Of a stretch of DNA of 64,000 nt, positions 32,810 through 41,050 are shown one piece after another. Both the position numbers and the translations under genes were made by a program. Position 1 is the first letter of the stretch, and the number at the start of each line of letters is the position of its first letter. The notes below the pieces were generated by a model. It worked only from the letters and a program-made list of their open reading frames with translations. It was not told the DNA's origin and did not search any database. The stretch spans positions 60,926 to 124,925 of the forward strand of contig CAYJMG010000009.1 in the NCBI GenBank assembly GCA_964371355.1, read 5' to 3'. Source of the DNA: JACRBR01 sp964371355 (GTDB lineage: Bacteria; Chloroflexota; Dehalococcoidia; DSTF01; JACRBR01).

Positions 32810-34206
32810 AATCCGGCCCATCCAGATTCGAATCTGACGCGTACGCGAGCGACGCACGGCGCCCGCGAGGGCGCGCGCGTCTCGCCGTCCTGGCGGCGCT
32901 CGCCCTGGTCGCACTGGCTGCCGCAGCATGCGGCGGCCGCGCCTCGCCGTATGGCTGGGCTCCCGCACAGGCCGTGGAGGTCGATGGCAAGAGCATCGTG
33001 CTGGTGCCGCACAAGTCGCGGCTGTACGCGTTGCAGTCAAACTCGGCGACGGGCAACTGGCAGTTCCCGCCGAAGGACAAGAGCACATATCCGGTAAGCG
33101 AGGAAGCATCGACGCGCATCAAGGACATGATCGACGCGCTGAGCATCGAAGGCACCGCAAAGAAGGAGCTAGAGCAGCGCGTGGACGACCTGCGCCTGGC
33201 CGGCGACACGAAGGACGCGCTGAAGGACGCCCTTGATGCGACGGAAGCCAGCGCGGGCGAGAAGAAGGACATCGAGACGGTCATCGACGATGCTGTGGAG
33301 TTCGAGGCGGACGCGCTCAAGAAGCTCGAGGCGATCTACGGGGACCTCGGGCTTTCCACAGACAACGAGACGGTCTTCGTGACGACGTTCCGCGGCATCG
33401 TGTTCGCGCTGGACACGGACACGGGGACGCCGCGCTGGATCCGCGACGCGGGCAGCAAAGTCGTTGGCGGCGTGGCCGTGGACGGCGACACGCTGTATTT
33501 CGGGACGAAGGACAAGAACCTGTACGCGGTGGACGCCAGGACGGGCGACCGCATCTGGAGCTTCGCGGCGCGCGGCGAAGTGTGGTCAACGCCGACCGTG
33601 GATGGCGGCGTCGTGTACATCACCTCGCTCGACGGCACCGTGTACGCGCTCGACAAGGCGACGGGAACCCCGACGTGGACCTTCGATGGCGCGAGTTCCG
33701 GTATCGCCGCCCAGCCCGCGGTGGCAGACGGCACCGTGTACGTGGGGGCCTTCGACAACCGGTTCTACGCGCTGAACGCGAGCGACGGGACGATGAAGTG
33801 GAGCCTGAAGGGCGACAACTGGTTCTGGGCGAAGCCGGTCGTGCACGAAGGCGTGGTGTTCGCCGCCTCGTTAGACGGGAAGGTGTACGCTGTCAACGCG
33901 GACGACGGTAGCGCCGCGTGGGCAAAGCCGTTCGACGCGGGGGCGCCGGTGCGCTCGTCGCCTGTTATGGCTGGAGACGGCCTCGTCGTCGTGGCCCGTA
34001 ACGCCGTGGTGTACAAGCTGAATCTGGATACGGGCGAGCAGACGGGTGGCAGCCCGCTCGAGCTGGCTGGCGAGACTCGCGTCGAGGCGGACCTGGCGAT
34101 CGCGGGCGAGAGCCAGGTGTACATTCTGCCCAAGAGTTCCAATTTCTGGATCTTAGATACCGACCCGGAGCTGCGCTCACAGGGCAGCTTCCCGTTGCCG
34201 AACTGA
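32806..34206 (+). CDS. PQQ-like beta-propeller lipoprotein (BamB-like)
   Basis: This 466-residue protein starts with a cytoplasmic basic stretch, a signal helix and a lipobox (ALAAAAC). The folded part is a series of PQQ/YVTN-type blades: VFVTTFRGIVFALDTDTGTPRW, LYFGTKDKNLYAVDARTGDRIW, VYITSLDGTVYALDKATGTPTW, VYVGAFDNRFYALNASDGTMKW and VFAASLDGKVYAVNADDGSAAW. A helical insert of about 80 residues (about 95-180, rich in Lys, Asp, Glu) interrupts the propeller near the start. It is encoded between yidD and yidC with GTGA overlap, suggesting a role in membrane-protein or secreted-protein biogenesis. Confidence 0.85.
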   Translation: MKSGPSRFESDAYASDARRPRGRARLAVLAALALVALAAAACGGRASPYGWAPAQAVEVDGKSIVLVPHKSRLYALQSNSATGNWQFPPKDKSTYPVSEEASTRIKDMIDALSIEGTAKKELEQRVDDLRLAGDTKDALKDALDATEASAGEKKDIETVIDDAVEFEADALKKLEAIYGDLGLSTDNETVFVTTFRGIVFALDTDTGTPRWIRDAGSKVVGGVAVDGDTLYFGTKDKNLYAVDARTGDRIWSFAARGEVWSTPTVDGGVVYITSLDGTVYALDKATGTPTWTFDGASSGIAAQPAVADGTVYVGAFDNRFYALNASDGTMKWSLKGDNWFWAKPVVHEGVVFAASLDGKVYAVNADDGSAAWAKPFDAGAPVRSSPVMAGDGLVVVARNAVVYKLNLDTGEQTGGSPLELAGETRVEADLAIAGESQVYILPKSSNFWILDTDPELRSQGSFPLPN

Positions 34207-34219
34207 GGCTGGGGCACTC

Positions 34220-35179
34220 ATGGACCTGATCGTCGAACTGTTTCACGTGGCGCTCGTGGACCCCATGACCAACGTCCTGGTGGCCATCGCGCGCGCGTTC
34301 GGCGGTAACTTCGGCGTTTCGATCATCATCTTCACGCTCATCATGCGGTTCGTGACGTGGCCGCTGACGGCGAGCCAGTACAAGCAGAGCAAGAAGATGC
34401 AGGAGCTGCAGCCGCGTCTGCAGGAGCTGCAGAAGAAACACAAGGGCAAGGACCCCAAGAAGCTTCAACAGGAGACGATGGCGCTCTACAAAGAGGCGGG
34501 TGTGAACCCGCTGGGCTGCCTGTTCCCCATGCTGGTGCAGTTCCCCATCTGGATCGCGCTATATCGGGTCATCAACGTGTCGCTGGGTGAGACCCCGGAG
34601 AGCTTCGTATCGCTCTCGCAGACGTTGTACCCCATCCCCTTCGTGCACGAAGCGGTGCCGCTGAACAACAGGTTCCTGTTCTGGAACCTGGGGGCGAATG
34701 ACGTGACATACGCGCTGCCCATCCTCGTCGCAGTGACGATGTACGTGCAGCAGAAGCTCATCACGCCCGCCCCGACGGTGGCCACCACCCCCCAGCAGCA
34801 GCAACAGCAGCAGACGGCCCAGATGATGACGTGGATGATGCCGGCGATGTTCTTCTTCTTCGCATCCAGCGCGCCGGCCGGGCTGGGCCTTTACTGGGCC
34901 ATCTCCAACATCTCGGGCATTATTCTGCAGTACTTCTACATGGGACGGCGCATGGACTGGAAGAGCCTGATCTCGTTCGGGCCGCCCGCCGCCGGGACCG
35001 CAGCAACACCGGCCGTCCGCGGCCCGTCGAAGCCGAAGTCCGCTCCGGCCGCCGCGAAGCCGGTGGACGTGCCGGAGCCCATCGCAGATCAAGATGTCAG
35101 TGAGGGCGGCGAGGCGACCGTCGCGCAGCCGCAGAGTGGACGAAGGAATAAACATGGCCGCCGTCGAGGCAAGCGGTAA
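34220..35179 (+). CDS. yidC: Membrane protein insertase YidC/Oxa1
   Basis: This 319-residue insertase has the Gram-positive-type layout without a large periplasmic domain: FGVSIIIFTLIMRFVTWPLTASQYKQSKKMQELQP, with the conserved Arg in the hydrophobic groove, then LVQFPIWIALYRVI, a core of five helices and GLGLYWAISNISGIILQYF. A polyglutamine run (seven Gln) precedes the fourth helix, and the C-terminal tail is basic (RRNKHGRRRGKR), as for a ribosome-binding tail. The end overlaps the jag start by 26 bases. Confidence 0.95.
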   Translation: MDLIVELFHVALVDPMTNVLVAIARAFGGNFGVSIIIFTLIMRFVTWPLTASQYKQSKKMQELQPRLQELQKKHKGKDPKKLQQETMALYKEAGVNPLGCLFPMLVQFPIWIALYRVINVSLGETPESFVSLSQTLYPIPFVHEAVPLNNRFLFWNLGANDVTYALPILVAVTMYVQQKLITPAPTVATTPQQQQQQQTAQMMTWMMPAMFFFFASSAPAGLGLYWAISNISGIILQYFYMGRRMDWKSLISFGPPAAGTAATPAVRGPSKPKSAPAAAKPVDVPEPIADQDVSEGGEATVAQPQSGRRNKHGRRRGKR

Positions 35180-35900
35180 GACCGTCGAAGAGGCAATCGA
35201 AAGCGCTCTGGAGGAGCTGGACGCCGAACGCGACGAGGTCGAGTTCGAGGTCCTGGAGGAGCCCAAAGGGGGCATCCTTGGCGTGGGCGGCCACCAGGCA
35301 CGCGTCCGCGTGTGGCTGACCGGCGACGAGGAGGCCGCGGCCGCCGGCGACGATGGCGATGATGATGCCGACGAAGAAGATGACGACGAAGATGACGATG
35401 AGGACGCGGACGGAGACGAGGACGAAGCGGAAGTCGCCGCGCAGATGCTGGACGAGCTGCTGGTGATGATGGGCATCGAGGCTGACGTCTCGATCCGCGA
35501 TGCCGAGACACCGGGCGATGGGCTGGGCATGGCGAAGGCGGTCCTGGAGGTGGAGGGCGACGACCTGGGCGTGCTGATTGGCCGCCGGGGCGAGACGCTC
35601 GGGGCGCTGCAGTACCTCCTGAACCTGATGGTCACGCGCCAACTGGGCGAGGGGAACTACTTCACGGTCGACATCGAGGGATACCGGCGCCGCCGCGAGC
35701 GGCAGCTTCGCACGCTGGCGCAGCGGACGGCCGAGCAGGTGAAGCGGACAAAGCGGCCCGTGACGCTGGAGCCTATGCCCCCGAACGAGCGGCGGATCAT
35801 CCACCTCACCCTGGCCGAAGACCGATATGTGTCCACGGACAGCGTGGGCGAGGGCGAGGACCGCAAGGTCTCGATCAGCCCGAAACCCGGGCGGATGTAG
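35154..35900 (+). CDS. jag: RNA-binding protein Jag/KhpB (KH and R3H domains)
   Basis: This 248-residue protein has the N-terminal Jag_N domain (ASGKTVEEAIESALEELDAERDEVEFEVLEEPKGGILGVG), a very acidic linker (about 25 Asp/Glu of 35 residues), a KH domain (LGVLIGRRGETLGALQYLLNLMV) and an R3H domain at the end (NERRIIHLTLAEDRYVSTDSVGEGEDRKVSISP). It binds RNA and influences cell division and elongation in relatives. ATG 35154 is preceded by GAAGGA; an ATG at 35094 would lie within yidC. It belongs to the yidC operon. Confidence 0.93.
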   Translation: MAAVEASGKTVEEAIESALEELDAERDEVEFEVLEEPKGGILGVGGHQARVRVWLTGDEEAAAAGDDGDDDADEEDDDEDDDEDADGDEDEAEVAAQMLDELLVMMGIEADVSIRDAETPGDGLGMAKAVLEVEGDDLGVLIGRRGETLGALQYLLNLMVTRQLGEGNYFTVDIEGYRRRRERQLRTLAQRTAEQVKRTKRPVTLEPMPPNERRIIHLTLAEDRYVSTDSVGEGEDRKVSISPKPGRM

Positions 35901-35963
35901 GGGAGCTGGGAGCAGGCATGAGCGGCCGGCGTTGATGGGTCGCGATTCGCGCCGATAAGCAAC

Positions 35964-35979
35964 TGTTTCACGTGAAACA
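35964..35979. promoter_or_regulatory. parS centromere site
   Basis: TGTTTCACGTGAAACA is a perfect 16-base palindrome and a perfect match to the bacterial parS consensus bound by ParB. It lies 63 bases after jag and upstream of the PfkB kinase gene. Confidence 0.95.
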
Positions 35980-36045
35980 GCCGGCGCGCGGCAGATAGGC
36001 CGAGCAGGAGGAGATCCCTTCTTCGGACGGACGGAGAGGGGATTC

Positions 36046-36912
36046 TTGTTGGTGATGGGCGAGATGCGGACGCCTGACTTCCTCGTGGTCGGGCACCTGG
36101 TGCGCGACGTGACGTCCGGCGGGTACACGCTGGGCGGCACGGTGACGTTCGCGGCCGTGCAGGCGCACCGGCTGGGGCTGCGCGTGGGCATCGTCACGCG
36201 GGCTCCGGCCGAATTCGACCCCGGGAGAGAGCTGGCGTTCGCCGAGGTGGCATGCGGGCCGTCAGCCGCGTGGACGGTGTTCGAGAACACGTACACGACC
36301 GAAGGGCGGATCCAGCGCCTCCTGTCGCGCGCGGACTCGATCGAACGCGGTGACATCCCGCAGGCGTGGTTGCAGGCGCCCATCGTGCTGCTGGGGCCGG
36401 TGTTTCACGAGATACCGGCGGAGATTGCTCGGCAGTTTTCCCCTGGCGCCCTCGTCGGCGTGTCGGCGCAGGGCTGGCTCCGTGAGATGGATGTCGACGG
36501 GCGGGTGCGGCATGCGCAGTGGCGTGGCGAGCCCTTCTGGGATGGGGCTACGGCCATCTTCGCGAGCGACGAGGACCTGGCGGGCGACGACGCCGAGCTG
36601 GCGCGCTGGACAGCGGCCGCGCCGATCGTGGCGGTGACGCGTTCGCACCGGGGCGCGCGGATCTTCGCCGCCGGCGCCTGGCGGGAGATGGATGCGTTTC
36701 CTGAGGTGGAAGTGGACGCGACCGGCGCGGGGGACACTTTCGCGACGGGATTCCTGATCCGCTACAGGGAGACCGGGGACGCGAACGAGGCGGCGCGGTT
36801 CGGGGCGGCGGCGGCCAGCCTGTCGGTGGGTAGCGTGGGAGCGTCGGCGACGGGCGACAGGGCCGAGATCGAGGCGCGGATGCGACAGCACCCGGAGATT
36901 GCGTTACGCTAA
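36046..36912 (+). CDS. PfkB-family carbohydrate/nucleoside kinase
   Basis: This 288-residue ribokinase-fold protein has LVVGHLVRDVTSGGYTLGGTVTFAA (substrate side, GG motif), and the catalytic anion hole EVDATGAGDTFATGFLIRY with Asp base. The substrate may be a sugar or nucleoside; it cannot be read. The frame opens with TTG, TTG, GTG and ATG in a row (36046-36057), and a ribosome site GGAGAGGGG lies at 36033-36041, so the start is uncertain by up to three residues. The gene sits between the two parS sites and upstream of parA, an unusual neighbour for the segregation genes. Confidence 0.82.
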   Translation: MLVMGEMRTPDFLVVGHLVRDVTSGGYTLGGTVTFAAVQAHRLGLRVGIVTRAPAEFDPGRELAFAEVACGPSAAWTVFENTYTTEGRIQRLLSRADSIERGDIPQAWLQAPIVLLGPVFHEIPAEIARQFSPGALVGVSAQGWLREMDVDGRVRHAQWRGEPFWDGATAIFASDEDLAGDDAELARWTAAAPIVAVTRSHRGARIFAAGAWREMDAFPEVEVDATGAGDTFATGFLIRYRETGDANEAARFGAAAASLSVGSVGASATGDRAEIEARMRQHPEIALR

Positions 36913-36951
36913 CGCCGGTCGCGCGGGCCGGCCCGCACGCATGAGGCGTGA

Positions 36952-36967
36952 TGTTTCACGTGAAACA
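36952..36967. promoter_or_regulatory. parS centromere site
   Basis: A second perfect TGTTTCACGTGAAACA lies 40 bases after the kinase stop and 33 bases before parA, so ParB bound here would overlap the parA promoter region. Flanking bases extend the palindrome to 18 (ATGTTTCACGTGAAACAT). Confidence 0.95.
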
Positions 36968-36999
36968 TTGGGCGCCCGGCCGCGGCCCCGGAGCCGGCC

Positions 37000-37776
37000 T
37001 TGGGCACGATCATCGCGTTGGCGAACCAGAAGGGCGGCGTCGGGAAGACGACGAGCGCGATCAACCTCGGTGCGGCGCTGGCCCGGCACGGCAGGCGCGT
37101 CCTCATCTTCGACTTCGACCCGCAGGCGAACTCCACCGCAGGCCTCGGTATGCGCACGGAAGGGCCCTCAACGTACGACGTCGTGGTGGGTGGTACGCAT
37201 ACGAAGGAGGTGGTTGTCGAGACAACCATCGAGGACCTGTCCCTCGTGCCGGCGACCCCCGGACTTGCCGGCGCGGAGGTCGAGCTGGTGCCGATGATGG
37301 CGCGCGAGTTCCGGCTGCGCCGCGCGCTGGAGCCGATGCGCGACCTGTTCGACTACATCCTGATCGACTGCCCTCCCTCGCTTGGCTTGCTGACCGTGAA
37401 TGCGCTGACCGCCGCCGACGAAGTGATCGTGCCGGTGCAATGCGAGTACCTGGCGCTGGAGGGCCTGGGGCAGCTCACGTCGACGCTGGAGCTGGTGCGG
37501 CGAAACCTTAATCCGCACCTGTCGCTGCGCGGACTGCTGCTCACGATGTTCGACGGGCGCACGAACCTGTCGCAGCAGGTAGCGGATGAAGTGCGCGCGC
37601 ATTTCTCGCAGACGTTCGCGACGGTGATCCCGCGCAGCGTGCGGCTCAGCGAAGCGCCGAGCCACGGACAGTCGATCTTCCAGTACGATCCGTCGTCACG
37701 GGCGAGCGCGGCGTACGACGCGTTGGCGGAGGAAGTGATCGCGGGCGAGCGGAAGGCGGCGCCTGCGGGAACGTGA
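37000..37776 (+). CDS. parA: Chromosome partitioning ATPase ParA/Soj
   Basis: This 258-residue deviant-Walker ATPase begins IIALANQKGGVGKTTSAINLGAALA with the signature Lys, followed by FDFDPQANSTAGLG, DYILIDCPPSLGLLTVNAL and PVQCEYLALEGLGQL. ParA drives movement of ParB-parS complexes. The start is TTG 37000, immediately before the conserved beginning; no better start exists. The parB start is 121 bases downstream. A palindromic GGTTGTCGAGACAACC lies within the gene at 37212-37227. Confidence 0.95.
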   Translation: MGTIIALANQKGGVGKTTSAINLGAALARHGRRVLIFDFDPQANSTAGLGMRTEGPSTYDVVVGGTHTKEVVVETTIEDLSLVPATPGLAGAEVELVPMMAREFRLRRALEPMRDLFDYILIDCPPSLGLLTVNALTAADEVIVPVQCEYLALEGLGQLTSTLELVRRNLNPHLSLRGLLLTMFDGRTNLSQQVADEVRAHFSQTFATVIPRSVRLSEAPSHGQSIFQYDPSSRASAAYDALAEEVIAGERKAAPAGT

Positions 37777-37897
37777 GATGGACGAAGCGAGGCGTGAAAA
37801 GGTTGTTGAGACAACCGGGTTTGGTGACGAGAGGGAATCCTGGAACCTTTCAGCGAGGACCTCGCAGCCGGAACCTTTACCGCAGGGAGGTGAATGG
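37777..37897 (+). promoter_or_regulatory. parA-parB gap with inverted repeat
   Basis: The gap contains GGTTGTTGAGACAACC at 37801-37816, arms GGTTGT and ACAACC around TGAG. The same sequence with one difference (CGAG centre) is found inside parA at 37212-37227. It may be a short attenuator hairpin or an operator. Confidence 0.5.
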
Positions 37898-38758
37898 ATG
37901 AGCACGCAACAGCGCGGATTGGGACGCGGACTTTCGGCGTTGATCCCGAAAACGGGAGCGGGCGCGGGCGTGGAGACGGTCGACATCGACCTCATCACGC
38001 CGAACCCCCATCAGCCGCGCGCGTCGTTCGAGCCCGCGGCGATGCAGGAGTTGGCGGACAGCATCCGCGAGCACGGCGTCCTGCAGCCGATCGTTGTGAC
38101 GCAGGCGGATTCGGGCATGGGGCCGGCCACGTACCAGCTCATCGCAGGCGAGCGGCGGTTGCAGGCGGCGCGGATGGCGGGCGTCACGCGCATGCCCGTG
38201 GTCGTCCGCGAGGCTGCCGGGGCGGAGCTGCTCGAGATCGCACTGGTGGAGAACCTGCTTCGCGAAGACCTGAATCCACTGGAGGAGGCGCAGGCATTCC
38301 GCCGGCTGCACGACGAGTTCTCGATGACCCAGGAGCACATCGCGAAGCGTGTCGGCCGCAGCCGTGGGGCGGTGGCCAACATGCTGCGGCTGCTCGGCCT
38401 GTCGCAGGAGGTCCAGGAGAGCATCCGGACAGGGCAGATCACCGAGGGGCACGCGCGTGCGCTGCTGGCGATCGAAGACCCTCGGCTGCGGCTGGACGTG
38501 TGGCGCAAGATCGTCTCCGACGAGCTGACCGTGCGTCAGGCGGAGGAGATCGCCAGGTCGCTGCGCGCGGGGACGCCGGCACGGCGCGTCGCGCGAGCGC
38601 GGCGGGTGGACCCGCACGTGCGGGCGATCGAGGACGATCTGCGCCATGCGCTGGGGACGCCGGTGGCGGTCAAGAAAGGTTCGCGCGGTGGGAGCATCGT
38701 CATCCGCTTCCACAGTGACGAAGAGCTGGAAGCCATCATCGAGAAGATCGCACGGTAA
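37898..38758 (+). CDS. parB: Chromosome partitioning protein ParB
   Basis: This 286-residue CTPase and DNA-binding protein has the start GLGRGLSALIP, the nuclease-like fold with PNPHQPRASFEPAAMQELADSIREHGVLQPIVV, the CTP-binding GERRLQAARMAG and ENLLREDLNPLEEA, the HTH MTQEHIAKRVGRSRGAVANMLRLL and a C-terminal dimerisation part. ATG 37898 has GGGAGGTG six to seven bases upstream; an in-frame ATG at 37787 would add 40 residues not seen in ParB. It acts on the parS sites at 35964 and 36952. Confidence 0.95.
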   Translation: MSTQQRGLGRGLSALIPKTGAGAGVETVDIDLITPNPHQPRASFEPAAMQELADSIREHGVLQPIVVTQADSGMGPATYQLIAGERRLQAARMAGVTRMPVVVREAAGAELLEIALVENLLREDLNPLEEAQAFRRLHDEFSMTQEHIAKRVGRSRGAVANMLRLLGLSQEVQESIRTGQITEGHARALLAIEDPRLRLDVWRKIVSDELTVRQAEEIARSLRAGTPARRVARARRVDPHVRAIEDDLRHALGTPVAVKKGSRGGSIVIRFHSDEELEAIIEKIAR

Positions 38759-38809
38759 GACGGCCGGGATGGCGGGGCGTGGAAACGCCCGGGAGTAGGC
38801 TGAGCGCGC

Positions 38810-40111
38810 ATGATGCGGCCCCGGCGGACGATCCCGATCCTGATGATGCTGTTCGCCGGCGCGGTGGGCGCCGCGGCGTGCGCGACCGCGCGGAGCGGCG
38901 CCGATCCGCCACCACCCGCCGTCCAGCAGTCGGGGTTGTCGCTTCTGTACGACAGGATGTACCAGGCGATCTCCCGTCCGGGCGAGGTGTACCACCCGAC
39001 GATCACGGCGGTGACGTTCCAGGACCCGTTCACCGTGACGACGACGTCCGAGCTGTGGATCGACACGGCGTCGGGTCGTGCGCGTGTGTCGGTCCGCTCG
39101 GCGTTTGGCGACTTCGGCGAGAAGGCGTCGACGTGGATCATCTCCGGTGACCGGTGGTACGAGACGCTGGAGGACGGGTCCGTCCGGAAGCGCGAGGCCG
39201 TGCGCTGTCGCGATGCCGAGAGCGTGCTGCTGTCCCTGCTGTTGGGCTGTCGCGACTTCACGGAGAGTGGCATCACGGCGCCGATCGTCGTGGAGGAGTA
39301 CCAGGGGACGCCGGTCGCCGCGATCCTGACGCAGGGCACGATCCACGGGCTGCGCGAGGACACCGTGTTCAGCGACACGCTGTACCTGCACGCCACGACC
39401 TTCCTCCCCATCGCGCTCGAGCGCAGCGGCGTGCTGCGGCGCAAGGTGATCGCAACGGAGCTGGGCGCTGAGCCGGTCGAGGCGGCGATCGGCCGGATCA
39501 CCCGCTACACACAGGGATTTGTCACGGCGGATTCGCTGGCGGCGGACTTCTTCGACCCCGAATCGATTGGCTACGTGGAGCGGGATCCGGCCGCGCCGTT
39601 GCTGAAGGAGAGCCCGGACTTTACGTACTACTGGCTTGGGCGCGACGCGCGAGCGGCGGACCTGCCGGCGCTCGCGCTGGAGGGTGCGTTCGTGGCGGAG
39701 GAGGCGGCGCGGCCTCTGCTGCGGTACCGGGCGCTGCTGAAGTACCGGGCGGCCTCGGACGAGTTCGGCGAGACGCTGGTTGAGCTGCAGGAGTGGCGCG
39801 CGGACGAGTGGGATTCCGTCGCGGCGAACGGCGCCGACCCGGCGGGGACGCTTGCCTGCGCGACAGCGACGGAGGTGGATCTGGGAGACCGCGGCCGGGC
39901 GACCATCTACGCCGGCCACGCTCTGGCCACTGTGCGTGACGACGGCGCCTGTCCGGAAGAGTCACCCACCACGTTTGTAGCAGTGGCGCGCGTCGGGTCG
40001 GCGGTGGTCCGCGTCAGCGCGCCGGGCGTGAGCGGCTGGAGCAGCGAGTCCGGGATGCGCGCGGCTTTGGCCGAACTCCTGCCGGTGCCGTCGTCATCGG
40101 ACAGCGACTGA
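38810..40111 (+). CDS. Hypothetical lipoprotein
   Basis: This 433-residue protein has a lipoprotein signal (MMLFAGAVGAAAC), so it sits on the outside of the membrane. The body reads as beta-strand-rich segments (TTTSELWIDTASGRARVSVRS, DTVFSDTLYLHATTFLPIALE, STWIISGDRWYETL) of the kind seen in outer-surface sensor-like or LolA-fold proteins. No catalytic motif is recognised. It follows parB by 51 bases and could be in the same transcript, which would be an unusual partner. Confidence 0.65.
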   Translation: MMRPRRTIPILMMLFAGAVGAAACATARSGADPPPPAVQQSGLSLLYDRMYQAISRPGEVYHPTITAVTFQDPFTVTTTSELWIDTASGRARVSVRSAFGDFGEKASTWIISGDRWYETLEDGSVRKREAVRCRDAESVLLSLLLGCRDFTESGITAPIVVEEYQGTPVAAILTQGTIHGLREDTVFSDTLYLHATTFLPIALERSGVLRRKVIATELGAEPVEAAIGRITRYTQGFVTADSLAADFFDPESIGYVERDPAAPLLKESPDFTYYWLGRDARAADLPALALEGAFVAEEAARPLLRYRALLKYRAASDEFGETLVELQEWRADEWDSVAANGADPAGTLACATATEVDLGDRGRATIYAGHALATVRDDGACPEESPTTFVAVARVGSAVVRVSAPGVSGWSSESGMRAALAELLPVPSSSDSD

Positions 40112-40224
40112 CGCCGCGCGATGTGCCCACGCTGGCGGTGCCGGATCCGCAGCGCTTTTCAGATGCGGGGGCTGCGTCCCAGGCGACTCTCGAGAAGGGT
40201 GGTGCCGCGCGGACGGCGGGCGGA

Positions 40225-40890
40225 TTACTCGAGGTGAAAGCGATAGCCGACGTTGCGCACGGTCTCGATGAAGGTGTGCGCGCGGTCCTCGATCTTGCTG
40301 CGCAGGCGACGTATGTGGACGTCGACGGTGCGGGCGCCGCCGTAGAAGTCGTAACCCCAGACGCGGTTGAGCAGGGCTTCGCGCGTGAACACCTTGTCCC
40401 GGTTCGTCGCCAGGAAGCGCAGCAGCTCGTACTCCTTGTATGTGAGGTCGACGGGCCGTCCTCCGACGAAGACCTTGTAGTTCGCGAGGTCGATGTGAAG
40501 GTCGCCTGCGCGGAGGACGTTGTCGCCCTCGACACCGCTGCGCAGCCAGATGGCGCGTTTCACGCGCGCCACCATCTCCTCCGTCAGCGCGGGATGGATG
40601 ACGAAATCGTCGAAGCCGACTGTGAAGTCGAAGCCGGCGAGCTGGTCGCTGCGGAGGATGGCCACCGAAGCGACGCCGGCCGGCATGTCCTGCGAGCGGA
40701 GCAGGTTGCGGATGGCCGGCGGGTCGGGGCGGCCCAGCAGGCAGAAGACCATGGCCGCGGGCGTCTGCGCTCGTGCGCCGTCGAGGGCGCGGTCCAGAGG
40801 GGCGTAGGCGGCGTTGAATCCGGCTTCCTCGATGGCCGAGGTGAGGGGCCGAAGCTCCTCGGTGGCATCGACGAACAGGATGCTCTGCAT
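40225..40890 (-). CDS. OmpR-type regulator with degenerate receiver
   Basis: The 221-residue protein has a receiver-like N-terminal half and a winged-helix DNA-binding half (about 120-218: VDLTYKEYELLRFLATNRDKVFTREALLNRVWGYDF, DVHIRRLRSKIED, VRNVGYRFHLE), which is a clear OmpR/PhoB domain. The receiver lacks the usual phosphorylation set: the first strand has a lone Asp8 (FVDATEE), the phosphoacceptor position near residue 50-51 is Cys-Leu (VFCLLGRP), and the conserved Lys is replaced (VIHPAL). It probably works without phosphorylation, as in GlnR-like orphan regulators. No histidine kinase is encoded nearby. Confidence 0.88.
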   Translation of the reverse strand: MQSILFVDATEELRPLTSAIEEAGFNAAYAPLDRALDGARAQTPAAMVFCLLGRPDPPAIRNLLRSQDMPAGVASVAILRSDQLAGFDFTVGFDDFVIHPALTEEMVARVKRAIWLRSGVEGDNVLRAGDLHIDLANYKVFVGGRPVDLTYKEYELLRFLATNRDKVFTREALLNRVWGYDFYGGARTVDVHIRRLRSKIEDRAHTFIETVRNVGYRFHLE

Positions 40891-40946
40891 GACTCCTCCG
40901 TGCGTGGAGTATAGCCGCGCCGTGTTACGGCCAAATGACGAGCGGC

Positions 40947-40978
40947 CAGTCAGCTTGTCAGCCAGTCAGCCTGTCAGA
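40947..40978. repeat. Octamer tandem repeat (GTCAGC type)
   Basis: Four 8-base units, CAGTCAGC, TTGTCAGC, CAGTCAGC and CTGTCAGA, lie between the regulator gene and the terminator downstream of the 41051 gene. The same octamer family forms the 3' end of ssuD at 45280-45327. Confidence 0.85.
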
Positions 40979-40995
40979 GGCAACTCAGCTTCGCA

Positions 40996-41030
40996 CGGCG
41001 GGGCCGCCCAATGTGAGGGCGGCCCCGCCG
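40996..41030. terminator. Very stable hairpin after the 41051 gene
   Basis: CGGCGGGGCCGCCC (40996-41009) and GGGCGGCCCCGCCG (41017-41030) form a perfect 14-base GC stem with a 7-base loop. It follows the minus-strand secreted-protein gene by about 20 bases. Confidence 0.85.
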
Positions 41031-41050
41031 CCAGGCTGTGGTTTTCGCGC

